Below, piece after piece: positions 27,967 to 38,411 of a stretch of DNA of 64,000 bases. The position numbers and the translations under genes are program-made. The first letter of the stretch is position 1; every line of letters starts with the position of its first letter. The notes beneath the pieces are model-generated. The model made no database searches, was not told the origin of the DNA, and worked only from the letters and a program-made list of their open reading frames with translations. Origin of the DNA: Nosema muscidifuracis (lineage: Eukaryota; Microsporidia; Nosematidae); NCBI GenBank assembly GCA_028335825.1, contig JAIOKI010000006.1, forward strand, positions 248,001-312,000. The letters are read 5' to 3'.

Positions 27967-30906
27967 TCAAATTTTCTTATTAGCTTTGATTTCATCTTTA
28001 TACTTACTAGCTAAATTAATAATATTTTCAGGTACACCAGCCAACTTTGCAACATATATACCATTTGAATCATTGCACACTCCCTTAAGCAATTTATATA
28101 AAAATGTAACGTCTTTATCTTCTATTCTAGTATCCATATATCCCAGTGAATATTCAGAATTATCTGATATTAAGTTATGATAATGTGTAGAGAACAATAC
28201 TCGGCATCCTATTGTCTTTAATTTATTTAAAACAGAAAAAGCTATGCATTCACCATCTCTAGTTGATGTCCCTCTACCCAATTCATCAATTATAACAAAA
28301 GATTCTGATGTAACATTTTTTAGTATATTGCTTGTTTCTAGAAGTTCTATCATAAAAGTGGATTCTCCTCTGAGTAAATTATCAGATGCACCAATTCTAC
28401 TAAATAATTTGTCAAATAGCGGACATTTAAATTTTGAAGCCATGACATTTAATCCCATCTGAGACAAAATGATATTCAAACAGAAACTTCTCATAAATGT
28501 AGATTTACCAGCCATATTTGAACCAGTTAAGATTAATAATCTTTTATCTTCAATATAATCATTAGTTACATAATCTTTATAAATAGGATTACCAAGATCT
28601 TTAATCTCGATTTGGCTTGATATTTCAGGTTGACATCCTCGTATTTGTCTATTAAATATAGAAAATGAAATAAAACAATCTATATTAGAAAGATCATTAA
28701 TGATTCTAAACATAAGAGATTCACTTTCTAAAAGTGTATCAACAGCTCTGTTAAGAAGAGTTCCTTGAGATTGAAAAATTCTTTCCTCAAGTTCAGTATA
28801 CTCAGAAATAATTTCTTTAAGTTCTAACGTATAATATCTATTAGTATTCTTAGTAGCACTTACTAAAAAATATTCATCTGGTACTTTTACATTCTTAGGA
28901 ATATCCATCTGAAAAATTTCCTTTCCGATATTTTTATATGAAATCGATTCACTTTTACAAACGACCTTTTGTGATAATAAATAATCATCAAATTTTTTCA
29001 ATAGAATATCTTTTTGATTCATTAAAGAAACTAATTCTTCTGAATTATTTTTACCAGGTACAATCTCATCCTTGATTATATGATATTTGAGCTCATAATT
29101 TTCAATAAAAAATTGTAACTCAGATAAAAGTAAAAATTTTGATATCATTCTTGTATTTATGTCTAACACTCCTTCAAAAGAACTTATCCATTGAATATTC
29201 TCATTAGAATAAATTTTATCACTTTCTCCTAAATTTGATAAATATACGTTTTCAATATTTTTGTATATTTTTAATACAATCTGTAACTTATCTAAAAAAA
29301 TTTTTAAATCTTTAAACTTATAATTTCCTGATCTCAACTTCGAAAATATTCTTTCAAGATCACCAAGTGATCTAAAATCAATTGTTAAACTTTGTATATT
29401 TATATTATCAAAACTTTTTGATAATTTTTGTCTTTCTGATATACATTTAATTGAAGTCAAGGGAGATAACATCCAATTTTTCAATCTTCTTTGTCCGAAT
29501 GGTGTAGAACAAAAATTAATAGAATCAAAAAGTGTCTTATTATGATCATCATTAATAAGATCCATGTTAATTATTGTACTAGAATCTAAAATCATTCTAA
29601 ATTCCATATTTTCTAACTGGTCAATACTACATTTACTAAGTACAGTCTCTCTCTTGAGATATTTAAGATAATTATATAAATATCCATAACACTCATTTTC
29701 TTCGTCATTAAATATTTCAAATTTCGAAATATTCTTAGATTCATCAACTTTAACATGATTAATTACAAAATTATACTTTTTCTTGCTAATACATTCTTTT
29801 ATATTGTATTTTACAAACAAATTTCTAAGATTGTTGAAAAATTTGTCGTCGCAAAATGTCTTAAAAAAGATCTTTAGAGTACAAGCATCAAACAAAACAA
29901 TAGAAAAATGTAATGGAATGTTACATAATTTATCAGTATTGCAAAATAAATTTTCTCTAACTGCTATGGTATAAACAGAATTATTATTTTTTAGATGATT
30001 TAAATCATAAATAGTTCCTTGTGTAATTATTTCCTTAAGTTCACGCTTTATAATTTTTTCTTTATTTGATCCTTTCTCACGAATCTTCTTTGCAATCATA
30101 TTCTCTGCTTGATCTACCCTTGCTACCTTATATCCAGCATCGAGAAATTTACATATCCAATCTTCTAAAGTACTTTCAGGAAATCCAGCCATTCGCATAT
30201 TAACCCTATCAGTAATACGAAAATTAAATAACTTAGAAGCCACATCGGCATCATTCTCATATAATTCATAAAATTTAACTTTTTTAAAGAAAACAATAGT
30301 ATCCCAATATTCCTTCTTAATTTTCCAAAACTGCTGTTCAAATGGTGTTAACTTTTCTAATTGTTCATCTGTTATTAATAATGTAGAACAATCATAATCT
30401 TTATCATCGAAACTCCTACCAAATTTATCTTTAATATTAATTAAAAAATCATATCTCAATTCTTTCTTAGTATTATCACTCTTAGGTGTGGTCTCTAAAT
30501 ATGCAAGATTTTCAGAATGTATTATTTTAGAATTATCCACCGACTTTTCAGAAATTTTATAATTATGTGGTACATCTTTTTCTTTATCTTCTAGCTTTTC
30601 ATTAGAAACTGTCCATTCGTTCATTTGATTTTCTAAAGATGAAAGTGATGTTTGTACATTCTTTTTAATTTTTCTAGGACTTTCATAGCCGTTGGATGTA
30701 TTATCCGTTATGCTTACGACATCACCATTGTTTTTATTTGATACATCCAAATCTGATGACAAACTAGTACATTCAGAAAGCTGAAAAAAGTCCTCACTAG
30801 AATTCGAGCATAAAAAAGTGTTTTCTTTAGTTTCATCAATATTATTACTTTCAATTTTTTTCTTCTCTACTTTTTTTAAAAAATCTTTCAAATTATTATT
30901 TTTCAT
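27967..30906 (-). CDS. MSH6: DNA mismatch-repair ATPase Msh6
   Basis: The 979-residue MutS homologue has the mismatch-binding domain I with VKFYELYENDA (Phe212-Tyr213-Glu214, the F-x-E-type contact of Msh6) preceded by TPFEQQFWKIKKEYWDT, as in Msh6; a lever/clamp region; and the ATPase with LTGSNMAGKSTF (Walker A), FVIIDELGRGTS (Walker B) and STHYHNL. It works as a heterodimer with Msh2 on base mismatches and small loops. The N-terminal ~150 residues are disordered, and I see no clear PCNA-binding box. A GGG signal (AAGGGCT) precedes the ATG. A LINE 3' tail ends only about 80 bp upstream. Confidence 0.93.
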   Translation of the reverse strand: MKNNNLKDFLKKVEKKKIESNNIDETKENTFLCSNSSEDFFQLSECTSLSSDLDVSNKNNGDVVSITDNTSNGYESPRKIKKNVQTSLSSLENQMNEWTVSNEKLEDKEKDVPHNYKISEKSVDNSKIIHSENLAYLETTPKSDNTKKELRYDFLINIKDKFGRSFDDKDYDCSTLLITDEQLEKLTPFEQQFWKIKKEYWDTIVFFKKVKFYELYENDADVASKLFNFRITDRVNMRMAGFPESTLEDWICKFLDAGYKVARVDQAENMIAKKIREKGSNKEKIIKRELKEIITQGTIYDLNHLKNNNSVYTIAVRENLFCNTDKLCNIPLHFSIVLFDACTLKIFFKTFCDDKFFNNLRNLFVKYNIKECISKKKYNFVINHVKVDESKNISKFEIFNDEENECYGYLYNYLKYLKRETVLSKCSIDQLENMEFRMILDSSTIINMDLINDDHNKTLFDSINFCSTPFGQRRLKNWMLSPLTSIKCISERQKLSKSFDNINIQSLTIDFRSLGDLERIFSKLRSGNYKFKDLKIFLDKLQIVLKIYKNIENVYLSNLGESDKIYSNENIQWISSFEGVLDINTRMISKFLLLSELQFFIENYELKYHIIKDEIVPGKNNSEELVSLMNQKDILLKKFDDYLLSQKVVCKSESISYKNIGKEIFQMDIPKNVKVPDEYFLVSATKNTNRYYTLELKEIISEYTELEERIFQSQGTLLNRAVDTLLESESLMFRIINDLSNIDCFISFSIFNRQIRGCQPEISSQIEIKDLGNPIYKDYVTNDYIEDKRLLILTGSNMAGKSTFMRSFCLNIILSQMGLNVMASKFKCPLFDKLFSRIGASDNLLRGESTFMIELLETSNILKNVTSESFVIIDELGRGTSTRDGECIAFSVLNKLKTIGCRVLFSTHYHNLISDNSEYSLGYMDTRIEDKDVTFLYKLLKGVCNDSNGIYVAKLAGVPENIINLASKYKDEIKANKKI

Positions 30907-31408
30907 AGCCCTTGTTAAATTATTATATTAAAAATTTATAAATCTGGGAATTTAGACTTGAGTTAAAAAAAAATAAAATTAAAATAAGTAAAAAAACTTC
31001 TAAAAAAAAAATTTATTGAGTTAAGAAAGAAAAGCCACACAGCAAGTAAAAACTTCTAAAAAAAAAAAAAAATAAAATAAAATAATTTATTGAGATAAGA
31101 AAGAAAAGCCACACAGCAAGTAAAAACTTCTACATCCAATATTTGGTGACACACACTAGCATACCATAAAGGCCTTGCTTGTAGGAAGATTGGGAACCCC
31201 TTAGGATTAATTAAAATCCTTCAGTCATAATGACTGAGACCTGCGTTCAGCAGGATTTTGGGTTATCGCCTGGTTCAATACACCATTTAAGAACACAACT
31301 CAGTTCGGCGGAATGCTACGGCATAATATGCAGCTTTAAGCCAAACCCCTCCCAGGTCATAATTTAATTCTTTTGTTGCTAATAAATTAGTTACTTTTGT
31401 ATCAGATT

Positions 31409-34400
31409 TTACTCTGATGAGACATGAAGTCTACTTTTTTGTTGTACAATGATATATCTTTGTACTATCATTTTATCAAGAAATTCTACTCTTGCAAGTA
31501 GAGCTTTTCTTCCTGTTGGTGAAGTTTTAATGTCATTGATATCACCAATGATCATCCTAACTCGTTCTTCTTTTGTTAGAGTTAAAGAATTTAACTCTGG
31601 GATTTTATTCTCATAAAGAGATCTTGTCTCAGATAAGGATGGACAATCTAACAGGAAATGTTCAAGATTTTCCTGTTCTCCCTCACATAGAAAGCAATGT
31701 TCTCTATAATACTGAGGGATTCTACGAGCATTAGCTAACGCAGAAGACCATCTAATTAGATTACATCTTATTTTGGTGTAATTCCTTATCTGTCTTTTAC
31801 TAACTTGTGTTAGTATGTGCTTGAGTTGAGACTCAAATATACCATACTGTGCTGCTAGTGAGGATGCTATGGTAGTATTATAGGATCTCCTACCTTTCAA
31901 TACCTCGATTATTCTTTGTTTGGCTACTTTGTAGTCAATACTTTCATAGTCGTGTCCGACATATCTTTTACACCACCGTCGAGTTCTTGAACTCCATGTA
32001 GTCTTTTTGGCTCTTGGAACTTGTTCTACAAATTCCGAGATTATAGTTTTGTTGTGTTTCCACTTCCTTAATGCTCTAAAGCGATTTAGAGCTGCTTGTA
32101 TTTGAATCCTGTTAATACAGAACTCATCCATTATCCTATCTAATGGAACTATTTTTGTCCAGAATATCATCCGGACAGCTTTTCTGAGAATCCTACTGAT
32201 TCTCCCTGATCTTGTACTAGACATTCCCCATAACTCACTACCGTACATGAGTGCAGGTACTAGTACATTCTTTATTAGTATTCCCTTGAACGGAATACAT
32301 ATACTCTTGTTAAGAAGCTTTGGTTTCAATGCTTCTAATGCTTTTTTGCCTCTAAAGGCTCCATCTTTTACAAGATGATCTTCGAGGGTGCTTTTTTTAA
32401 TCAAAACACCCAAATACCTGTATTCTGTGACTTCACAGATCTTTCCAAAGTCAATATCTATAGAGATATCTTCTGACTCATAGCTTGTATTGGTATTCCA
32501 TACGAGAATACCACTTTTGTTACAGTTAACTTTCATTTGATTGTCAACTGCCCATTTACTGATTTGTTGAATTTTTAGTTCCAAATCATTTTTTGAATCA
32601 CCAAAGACAACAATGTCATCTGCAAACATCAGTCCTGGTATTGCTATTGTTGATCGAGGTACAATCACTTTTGTCATGTCATCAAAAATGTCATTAATAA
32701 ACAGATTGAACAACATTGGAGAACAAGGGCATCCTTGTCTCACACCTTTTCTGTAGCTATAGCCACTGCTTGTATCTCCACCTATGCGGATTCTCATTTG
32801 TGTGTTACCATATATATCTTTCAATGTATTTATCAGATACTCTGGTACACAATACTTTTGTAGCTTATTAAATAATAGCTCATGGCTAACATTATCATAA
32901 GCTTTTTCGAAGTCTATGAAGCACAGATATGTCTTCAGACTTCGAAATTCTCTTCTTTTAACAACTTCTAATAAAGTTGCTACCTGGTTCATACATTCTT
33001 CTCCTGCTCTAAATCCAGCCTGATAAGGAGAAAGAATATTATTTGTATCGACAAACTGTGTAAGTCTATCATTGATTATTTTGAGGTATATTTTACTGAT
33101 TGTATTAATCAGTGCAATACCTCTATAGTTGTTGATATCTGTTTCATCTCCTTTTTTATGGAGGCATACCATATCAGCAGCACTCCAATAAACAGGTGGG
33201 CTGGCACCTGTTATGAATTTGTTGATCTCATCCACCAGGAATGAGGGCAGCTTTTTATCTACTAGACTAGGCCTAAGTAGTACCTTGTATAGCTCAGTTG
33301 GAATTTCATCCGGACCGGCTGCTTTGTTATTGCCACAATTATTTGTAGCTTTTATTAATTCCTCCATTGTGACGTCATCAAGAGGCTCTTTTAAAAGACT
33401 TTTGTTGTATATAGAGTCACTATCTACAGTTGATGTTGCTAATTTAGCATAAAATTTGTTAGCTATTTCTAGCTTCTTTTGTTGCTCATTGTGAGCTATG
33501 CCCTCCTCGTCTTGAAGACAAACATTGTCTAGTCTAACTGATGTGTTAGACATACCCTTTAGCCACTTCCAGAAATCTCTAGAGCGATTACTTTTATAGA
33601 GGTTTATGCCATTAAAGGCCCAGAGATTAGCTCGTTCTCGCCGAACCTTCACTCTTGTTTCCTCAACTTCTTTTTTTAATGTCAAATACCTAAAAGCATT
33701 TACATCATTCCATTGTTTTAGTACTTGCTTTGTGGCAAGTCTAAATCTTTTATACACATTAATGTGCTTCCATTTAATAGGTAATCCTTTTCTTACCTTA
33801 ACTTTATCGTACACCTTTTCAGTTGTACATACTTCTTTTAAAACTCTTGGGAGTTCTTCTATTGTGAATAGTTTCCTATTCAAAAGCTGACTCAATTTCT
33901 CTTCAATAAGAGGATCTTGCATCTTCTTTCTGTTATATGTAAAAGATGTCTCTACTACTGGAGAAGGAAGAGTTATATATCTTCTAAGTAGTAGATGATC
34001 TCCTACAGCCCATCTTTGTGAGATAGTAACCTTCTCACTGTCTTGCTTTAAGACTCTAAAGATCGTATCAATACGTCTTTTTGAGACTTTACCATTACTC
34101 AGGATTCTAGTTCCTGATACTCTATTGTAGTTGATAAGAGGATTTAAACCTCCAGCAACAAGCTTTTGTTTGAGAGTTGAATCTTTACAATTCATATCTC
34201 CCATTACTATAATCTCCTTGTAGCATCTTTTGTTCTTCTCAATATTAAGAAGGTTGATTAATTTTATGAGAGTTAATTGCTTAAGCTCTCTATCTTGTGG
34301 CACATAGACATTGATAACTAGTATCTTTGTCCATCCTGTACTTGTTTTGAATTCAACAACCGTTTGTAGGATGTTGTCATCATTACCTTTTTTAGAACAT

Positions 34401-35119
34401 CTCACTGCTCCACTTTTTCTTACCAAGGTCATTAAACCTGGTTTATTTTTACCTATGGCAGGTGTTTCCACTACCATATACTTTTCTAGTCTTCCAATAA
34501 AAGTGGATTTCTTCCATGTTTCTTGTAGACATAAAATTGATGGTTTCTCTACTTTCAAAAGGATCTCTAAGTCTTCCTTCTTCCCATAAAGATGATTTAT
34601 ATTAAGACTACAAAGCTTAACTTTGTCAAGAGTCTTTAACTTTTGTACCTGCTTAAACTTAGCTGGTTTTTCTTTTAACACATTAATGTTTAACTGCTTT
34701 AATGCATTAATGAAGTTGTCTTTTTGTACTTTCTTTACAACAAAGAAAGTAAATGTTGTATCACGTCTGCGATGTCTTTTACTACCTACAATACAGTTAT
34801 CTAAAACTGGACTAACTCTTGTAAGTTGCTTTTGTAACTCTGGAATCTTAATATGGCTTGCCAAGGCCTTTACTAAGCAGAGCTTCTTTTGTAAGCTGTT
34901 AAGCTTGATCTTTTTTCTTAAATTAAACATTACATTATAATTTAAAGATTTTACTCCGAGGGATCTCGAATGACATTTACTTTTGATTTTAATAAGTTTG
35001 TAACTTAAATCAATACAAATACTTTTGTTGCTTCTAAGAAGCTTAAATAAAGAAGTTTTTTGATTCCTTAGAGTGAATCGTAATAAATCAATATTTAGAA
35101 TTTTATTTTCAGGGACCAT
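31409..35119 (-). CDS. LINE ORF2: APE endonuclease, reverse transcriptase, C-terminal zinc knuckle
   Basis: The 1,236-residue polyprotein is uninterrupted. An apurinic-endonuclease-like domain occupies about residues 167-380, with LNINHLYGK, the catalytic Glu in LCLQETW (Glu200), GDMNCKD (Asp308, Asn310), RRIDTIF and the GDH end motif (Asp374-His375). Reverse transcriptase follows at about 595-910, with NNYRGIALI, CFIDFEKAYDNV, GVRQGCPCSPMLFN and FADD (832-835). A C-terminal CCHC finger (C-x2-C-x8-H-x4-C, in HCFLCEGEQENLEHFLLDC) closes it. It differs at about 13 residues from the right copy. There is no RNase H. The starting ATG overlaps the end of ORF1 by 11 bp. Confidence 0.92.
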   Translation of the reverse strand: MVPENKILNIDLLRFTLRNQKTSLFKLLRSNKSICIDLSYKLIKIKSKCHSRSLGVKSLNYNVMFNLRKKIKLNSLQKKLCLVKALASHIKIPELQKQLTRVSPVLDNCIVGSKRHRRRDTTFTFFVVKKVQKDNFINALKQLNINVLKEKPAKFKQVQKLKTLDKVKLCSLNINHLYGKKEDLEILLKVEKPSILCLQETWKKSTFIGRLEKYMVVETPAIGKNKPGLMTLVRKSGAVRCSKKGNDDNILQTVVEFKTSTGWTKILVINVYVPQDRELKQLTLIKLINLLNIEKNKRCYKEIIVMGDMNCKDSTLKQKLVAGGLNPLINYNRVSGTRILSNGKVSKRRIDTIFRVLKQDSEKVTISQRWAVGDHLLLRRYITLPSPVVETSFTYNRKKMQDPLIEEKLSQLLNRKLFTIEELPRVLKEVCTTEKVYDKVKVRKGLPIKWKHINVYKRFRLATKQVLKQWNDVNAFRYLTLKKEVEETRVKVRRERANLWAFNGINLYKSNRSRDFWKWLKGMSNTSVRLDNVCLQDEEGIAHNEQQKKLEIANKFYAKLATSTVDSDSIYNKSLLKEPLDDVTMEELIKATNNCGNNKAAGPDEIPTELYKVLLRPSLVDKKLPSFLVDEINKFITGASPPVYWSAADMVCLHKKGDETDINNYRGIALINTISKIYLKIINDRLTQFVDTNNILSPYQAGFRAGEECMNQVATLLEVVKRREFRSLKTYLCFIDFEKAYDNVSHELLFNKLQKYCVPEYLINTLKDIYGNTQMRIRIGGDTSSGYSYRKGVRQGCPCSPMLFNLFINDIFDDMTKVIVPRSTIAIPGLMFADDIVVFGDSKNDLELKIQQISKWAVDNQMKVNCNKSGILVWNTNTSYESEDISIDIDFGKICEVTEYRYLGVLIKKSTLEDHLVKDGAFRGKKALEALKPKLLNKSICIPFKGILIKNVLVPALMYGSELWGMSSTRSGRISRILRKAVRMIFWTKIVPLDRIMDEFCINRIQIQAALNRFRALRKWKHNKTIISEFVEQVPRAKKTTWSSRTRRWCKRYVGHDYESIDYKVAKQRIIEVLKGRRSYNTTIASSLAAQYGIFESQLKHILTQVSKRQIRNYTKIRCNLIRWSSALANARRIPQYYREHCFLCEGEQENLEHFLLDCPSLSETRSLYENKIPELNSLTLTKEERVRMIIGDINDIKTSPTGRKALLARVEFLDKMIVQRYIIVQQKSRLHVSSE

Positions 35120-35516
35120 TAGCCTCCAGAATATCTTTTATAGCTTCATCATCTAAAGCAAACTTTTTTAACATACTTGTCTCCAAATTATTAAGACATC
35201 GTACTATAACTTTTATAGACTTTTGCAGAGGAACAAAAGACTTCCAGCTTTTTTTAATAACAGCAAGATCTGCTACTATTTTATCTTTATTATGAGACAA
35301 GAACTGTCTCAAAGCATTTGGCTCAGACAGGCATCTGACTCCCTCGGCAATTCTACAAAGACTGTCTGCCACTCTCAAAACAGCTTCATATCTTACTAAA
35401 AGGATTGTCTTCCCACTGATATCTTTTATGTAAGGAATATCTGATTCCTTAACACCTAGTATCTTAGCCCAGACAGCTAAATTTTTATGGCCCTCCCCTG
35501 ATGGTAGACCTTCCAT
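35109..35516 (-). pseudogene. LINE ORF1, C-terminal remnant
   Basis: The frame has 135 residues and matches the last 135 residues of the full ORF1 in the right arm, with one difference seen (I/V in the KD.SGK stretch). The first about 500 residues are missing through an internal deletion. The remnant starts with an ATG by chance (MEGLPSGEGHKNL), so a short protein could still be made. Confidence 0.85.
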
Positions 35517-35534
35517 TGTAACCAGCCGATACTT

Positions 35535-35580
35535 CGCAGAAGACCATCTAATTAAATTACACCTTACTTTAGTGTAAATT
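35535..35580 (-). mobile_element. LINE scrap between LSU and left LINE
   Basis: About 45 bp equal to the ORF2 stretch 'aagatgtaatttaattagat' plus 'ggtcttctgc' (compare 57390-57427 and 63110-63141). The same kind of scrap, but about 490 bp long, stands at the same place in the right arm. The deletion that removed most of ORF1 also removed the rest of this scrap. Confidence 0.8.
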
Positions 35581-35664
35581 TGATTTTTGTTTGGGCAATT
35601 TACTTAAAAATATATTAAACTCACATTTCTTATTAACAATCTTAACTATGCAAATTACATACAC

Positions 35665-35908
35665 ACCTACACTGTAATACAAAAAGTAGTAACCTCAAAA
35701 TGTCGGCATACACCTTCATTCTTACAGTTCTGCTTAATAGAGTAGTATTCTCCCAAATGTATCTTTGAGCTACGCTTCAGGCTTAAGAGGCTTTCAGCCT
35801 TAATCGAAACGACGTAGCTAAGCAACATAACTTAATAGTTAATCGCACTACCAGTGGTCATCACTTAGAGTTCCTCTCGTACTATCAAAGTTCACTCAAA
35901 AATACTTA

Positions 35909-35950
<42 letters not shown>

Positions 35951-36385
35951 TCTCACGTTCCTCATTACCGGGTGAACAATCCAACACTTCGTAACATATA
36001 CACTACGATGATCAGAAGAGACGACATCGAAGAATCAAAAAGCAGAGTCGCTATGATCGCTTGCCTGCTACAAGCCAGTTATCCCTGTGGTAACTTTTCA
36101 ATCACCCAATACATAATGAATGTAATTGGGATCGCTAGGCCAAGGTTTCCCTACTAAATACAGTCATATGTATAAAGTAAAGCAGATTTATTCCCTTATA
36201 ATAAACTGATGGTTACCATCCATCATTCATCTACCTTAGGACAGCTGTGTTACTTTTTAACAGCTGTACCGCCCCAGCCAAACTCCCCATATATCCAAAT
36301 AAACAAATATTCAAACATACTAGTGGTTTCACAAATCATCTCCCACCTCTCTACAATATACCGAATAATTATTAGAACATACTAA

Positions 36386-36417
<32 letters not shown>

Positions 36418-36516
36418 GATATACAACAAGCCCGTTCCCTTGTCTCGTGGTTTCACAAAATTGTAAGTAGGGACAGTAGGAATCTCGTTGCTCCATTCAT
36501 GCGCGTCACCAATTAA

Positions 36517-36569
<53 letters not shown>

Positions 36570-38135
36570 ATTCGCTTACACAACTTTAACAATAAATGCA
36601 CTGGGCAGAATTCACTTCTTGTAATACAAAAAGCTATGTTTTTAATAAACAGTCAGATTCCTTACATAGTAAAAGTTCTAGCATGCTAGAGCCAATCTTT
36701 ATCCCAAGGTTACAGATCTAATTTGCCGAATTCCCTTACTTACTTTAATTTAAAATATCTGTTATGATACAAAGACACCTGATGCGGTATAGGTACGGCT
36801 ACACTACTTCTTTTTTATCAAGTATATATATACAACACGTATTTCTTATCATGACAATCCATACGTACACACAGTCTAATTCATTTTTCTTACACCGCTT
36901 ATATACTGTCATCATCAAGTCGCCTTGCAGTAGTCAAGTGAAGAACTATTGATCTTCTTTGTTTTTACAATAACACCGACTCACTTCAATACCATTGAAA
37001 ACCCTAGTCTATATCTATACAAATATATTGTTACTGCCTCCAAGATCGGCCCATTTGTTTCTTCCATATACATTCACACATATACTTCAATACAAACAAA
37101 TTGCACAGCTACCTAAATACTCATATAGAAACATCTCATAAAAGTAGTCATCTTCTTCCATTTTATACAATAATACATTCGGTAGGTACGTTGTAACACG
37201 TTTCTTAGCGGATTTCTACTTCCATAACAACCGCCCTACTGTCTCAATGTATTCATCATATTTATGGTATACTGTCTACTATTTAGAATATTTAATGTTC
37301 CATAAGGTTCATCCCTTTTTGCACATCATTCTTACAATCATGTGCCCACTAGTCATACAATAGATTCATTCTGTAAACCTAATCTACAGAAGACCATAGA
37401 ATTAAAGATTTCTCATAGTCGAGACTATAACAGTGTCCTACATCTATGTCCTATATACAATGACTGCTGTCCTGAGAGACATTTCGCTGTGAACCAGCTA
37501 CCACACAGTTCGATTGGTCTTTCGCCACTATACACATCTTAAATCATCGATTTGCACGTCAGAATGATTATGGTCTTCCAATAAACTGTTGCTTATCTTC
37601 AACCAGAACATGCATAGTTCACTGTGTTTCGGGTCTTATAGTTATAACTTGTCATATTAATAACGACTGAGCCATTATCTTGCTATAACTATAATCTCCT
37701 TGGTCCGTGTTTCAAGACGGGTCCTTAAACATAAGGCTGCCCCACACATTTTCACAAATTCCTTCGCAGTACTTATTTGCTATCGGTATGCCATTATATT
37801 TAACCTTAGATATCTCATTCTACCTGTATTCAGACTGCACTACCAAGCAGCCCTACTCGCTGATACTTACTATTTTATTCAACTAACGAATATTATATTC
37901 TGTACAAATAAGTAATAAAATAGTGATTTACATCTCCAATAGGATTACAATCACGGGTTGCTTCTTGTTCACTCGCTGCTACTACAGAAATCCTGGTTAG
38001 TTTCTTTTCCTCCTTCTAATGATATGCTTAAGTTCAAAGGGTCCTCTATACACATCTGTATATATTCGGTAACAATGCTTTCGTATTCATCTACGACCTT
38101 CATCGCTGTGGCATCCTATTGATCCCATGTGTGGG
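35665..38135 (-). rRNA. Large-subunit rRNA with fused 5.8S (left copy)
   Basis: Reverse complement of the right copy. The 5.8S-like start (ACAGCGATGAAGGTCGTAG) is continuous with the LSU, as in all microsporidia. Universal stretches are present: GGAGTAACTATGACTCTC with TTAAGGTAGCC (about 36530-36560), CTGGGGCGGTA (target of the snoRNA), and the sarcin-ricin loop AGTACGAGAGGA (about 35875-35886). Both ends are estimated from conservation between the arms and family length and may be off by some tens of bases. This copy has the standard form of the 36541-36575 segment, without the 4-bp duplication of the right copy. Confidence 0.93.
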
Positions 38136-38411
38136 TAAAATAATAATAATAATATATTAGTATAACATATATATAAATATATTAGTATAAAATTATATAT
38201 ATAATATATATATTAGTTAATCTATATAATATAAATATATAATAGTATAACATATATATATAAATATATAAATACATAAATATATATTAGTTAATCTATA
38301 TAATATAAATATATAATAGTATAACATATATATATAAATATATAAATACATAAATACATATTAGTATAACATATATATATAAATACATATTAGTATAATA
38401 ACTGTTACTCG
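38136..38411 (-). other. ITS (left), AT repeat
   Basis: The spacer between SSU and LSU is nearly pure A/T with repeats of 'ataatatataaatatattag' and 'tagtataacatatatata' type. It is about 276 bp, against about 164 bp in the right unit, so the ITSs are not kept uniform. Confidence 0.85.

Larger units (their letters stand above)
30988..35534 (-). mobile_element. APE-type LINE (non-LTR retrotransposon), 5' part deleted
   Basis: Minus-strand LINE with an intact ORF2 and only the last 135 codons of ORF1. The 3' UTR (about 31132-31408) is the same as in the right copy. The 3' end is not a simple poly(A) but a tandem repeat: a unit 'tagaagtttttacttgctgt' plus 'gtggcttttctttctta.ctcaataaatt' and a T-run occurs twice and begins a third time (31131-30988 read on the minus strand). 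At the 5' side the sequence jumps straight from ORF1 into an ORF2 scrap, so the loss is an internal deletion of about 1.9 kb relative to the right arm, not a simple 5' truncation on insertion. Confidence 0.9.

Noticed and set aside
31132-31408. The structured, higher-GC stretch beside the left LINE as an independent RNA gene
   Set aside because: It is the LINE 3' UTR, present at the same place behind ORF2 in the right copy.
32000-34940. Frames antisense to LINE ORF2 (for example 34623-34940)
   Set aside because: Shadows: the same frames occur antisense in the other LINE copy and track its coding strand.
38136-38411. AT repeats between SSU and LSU as a replication origin or telomere-like repeat
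   Set aside because: Position identifies it as the ITS; no telomere motif such as TTAGG is present.
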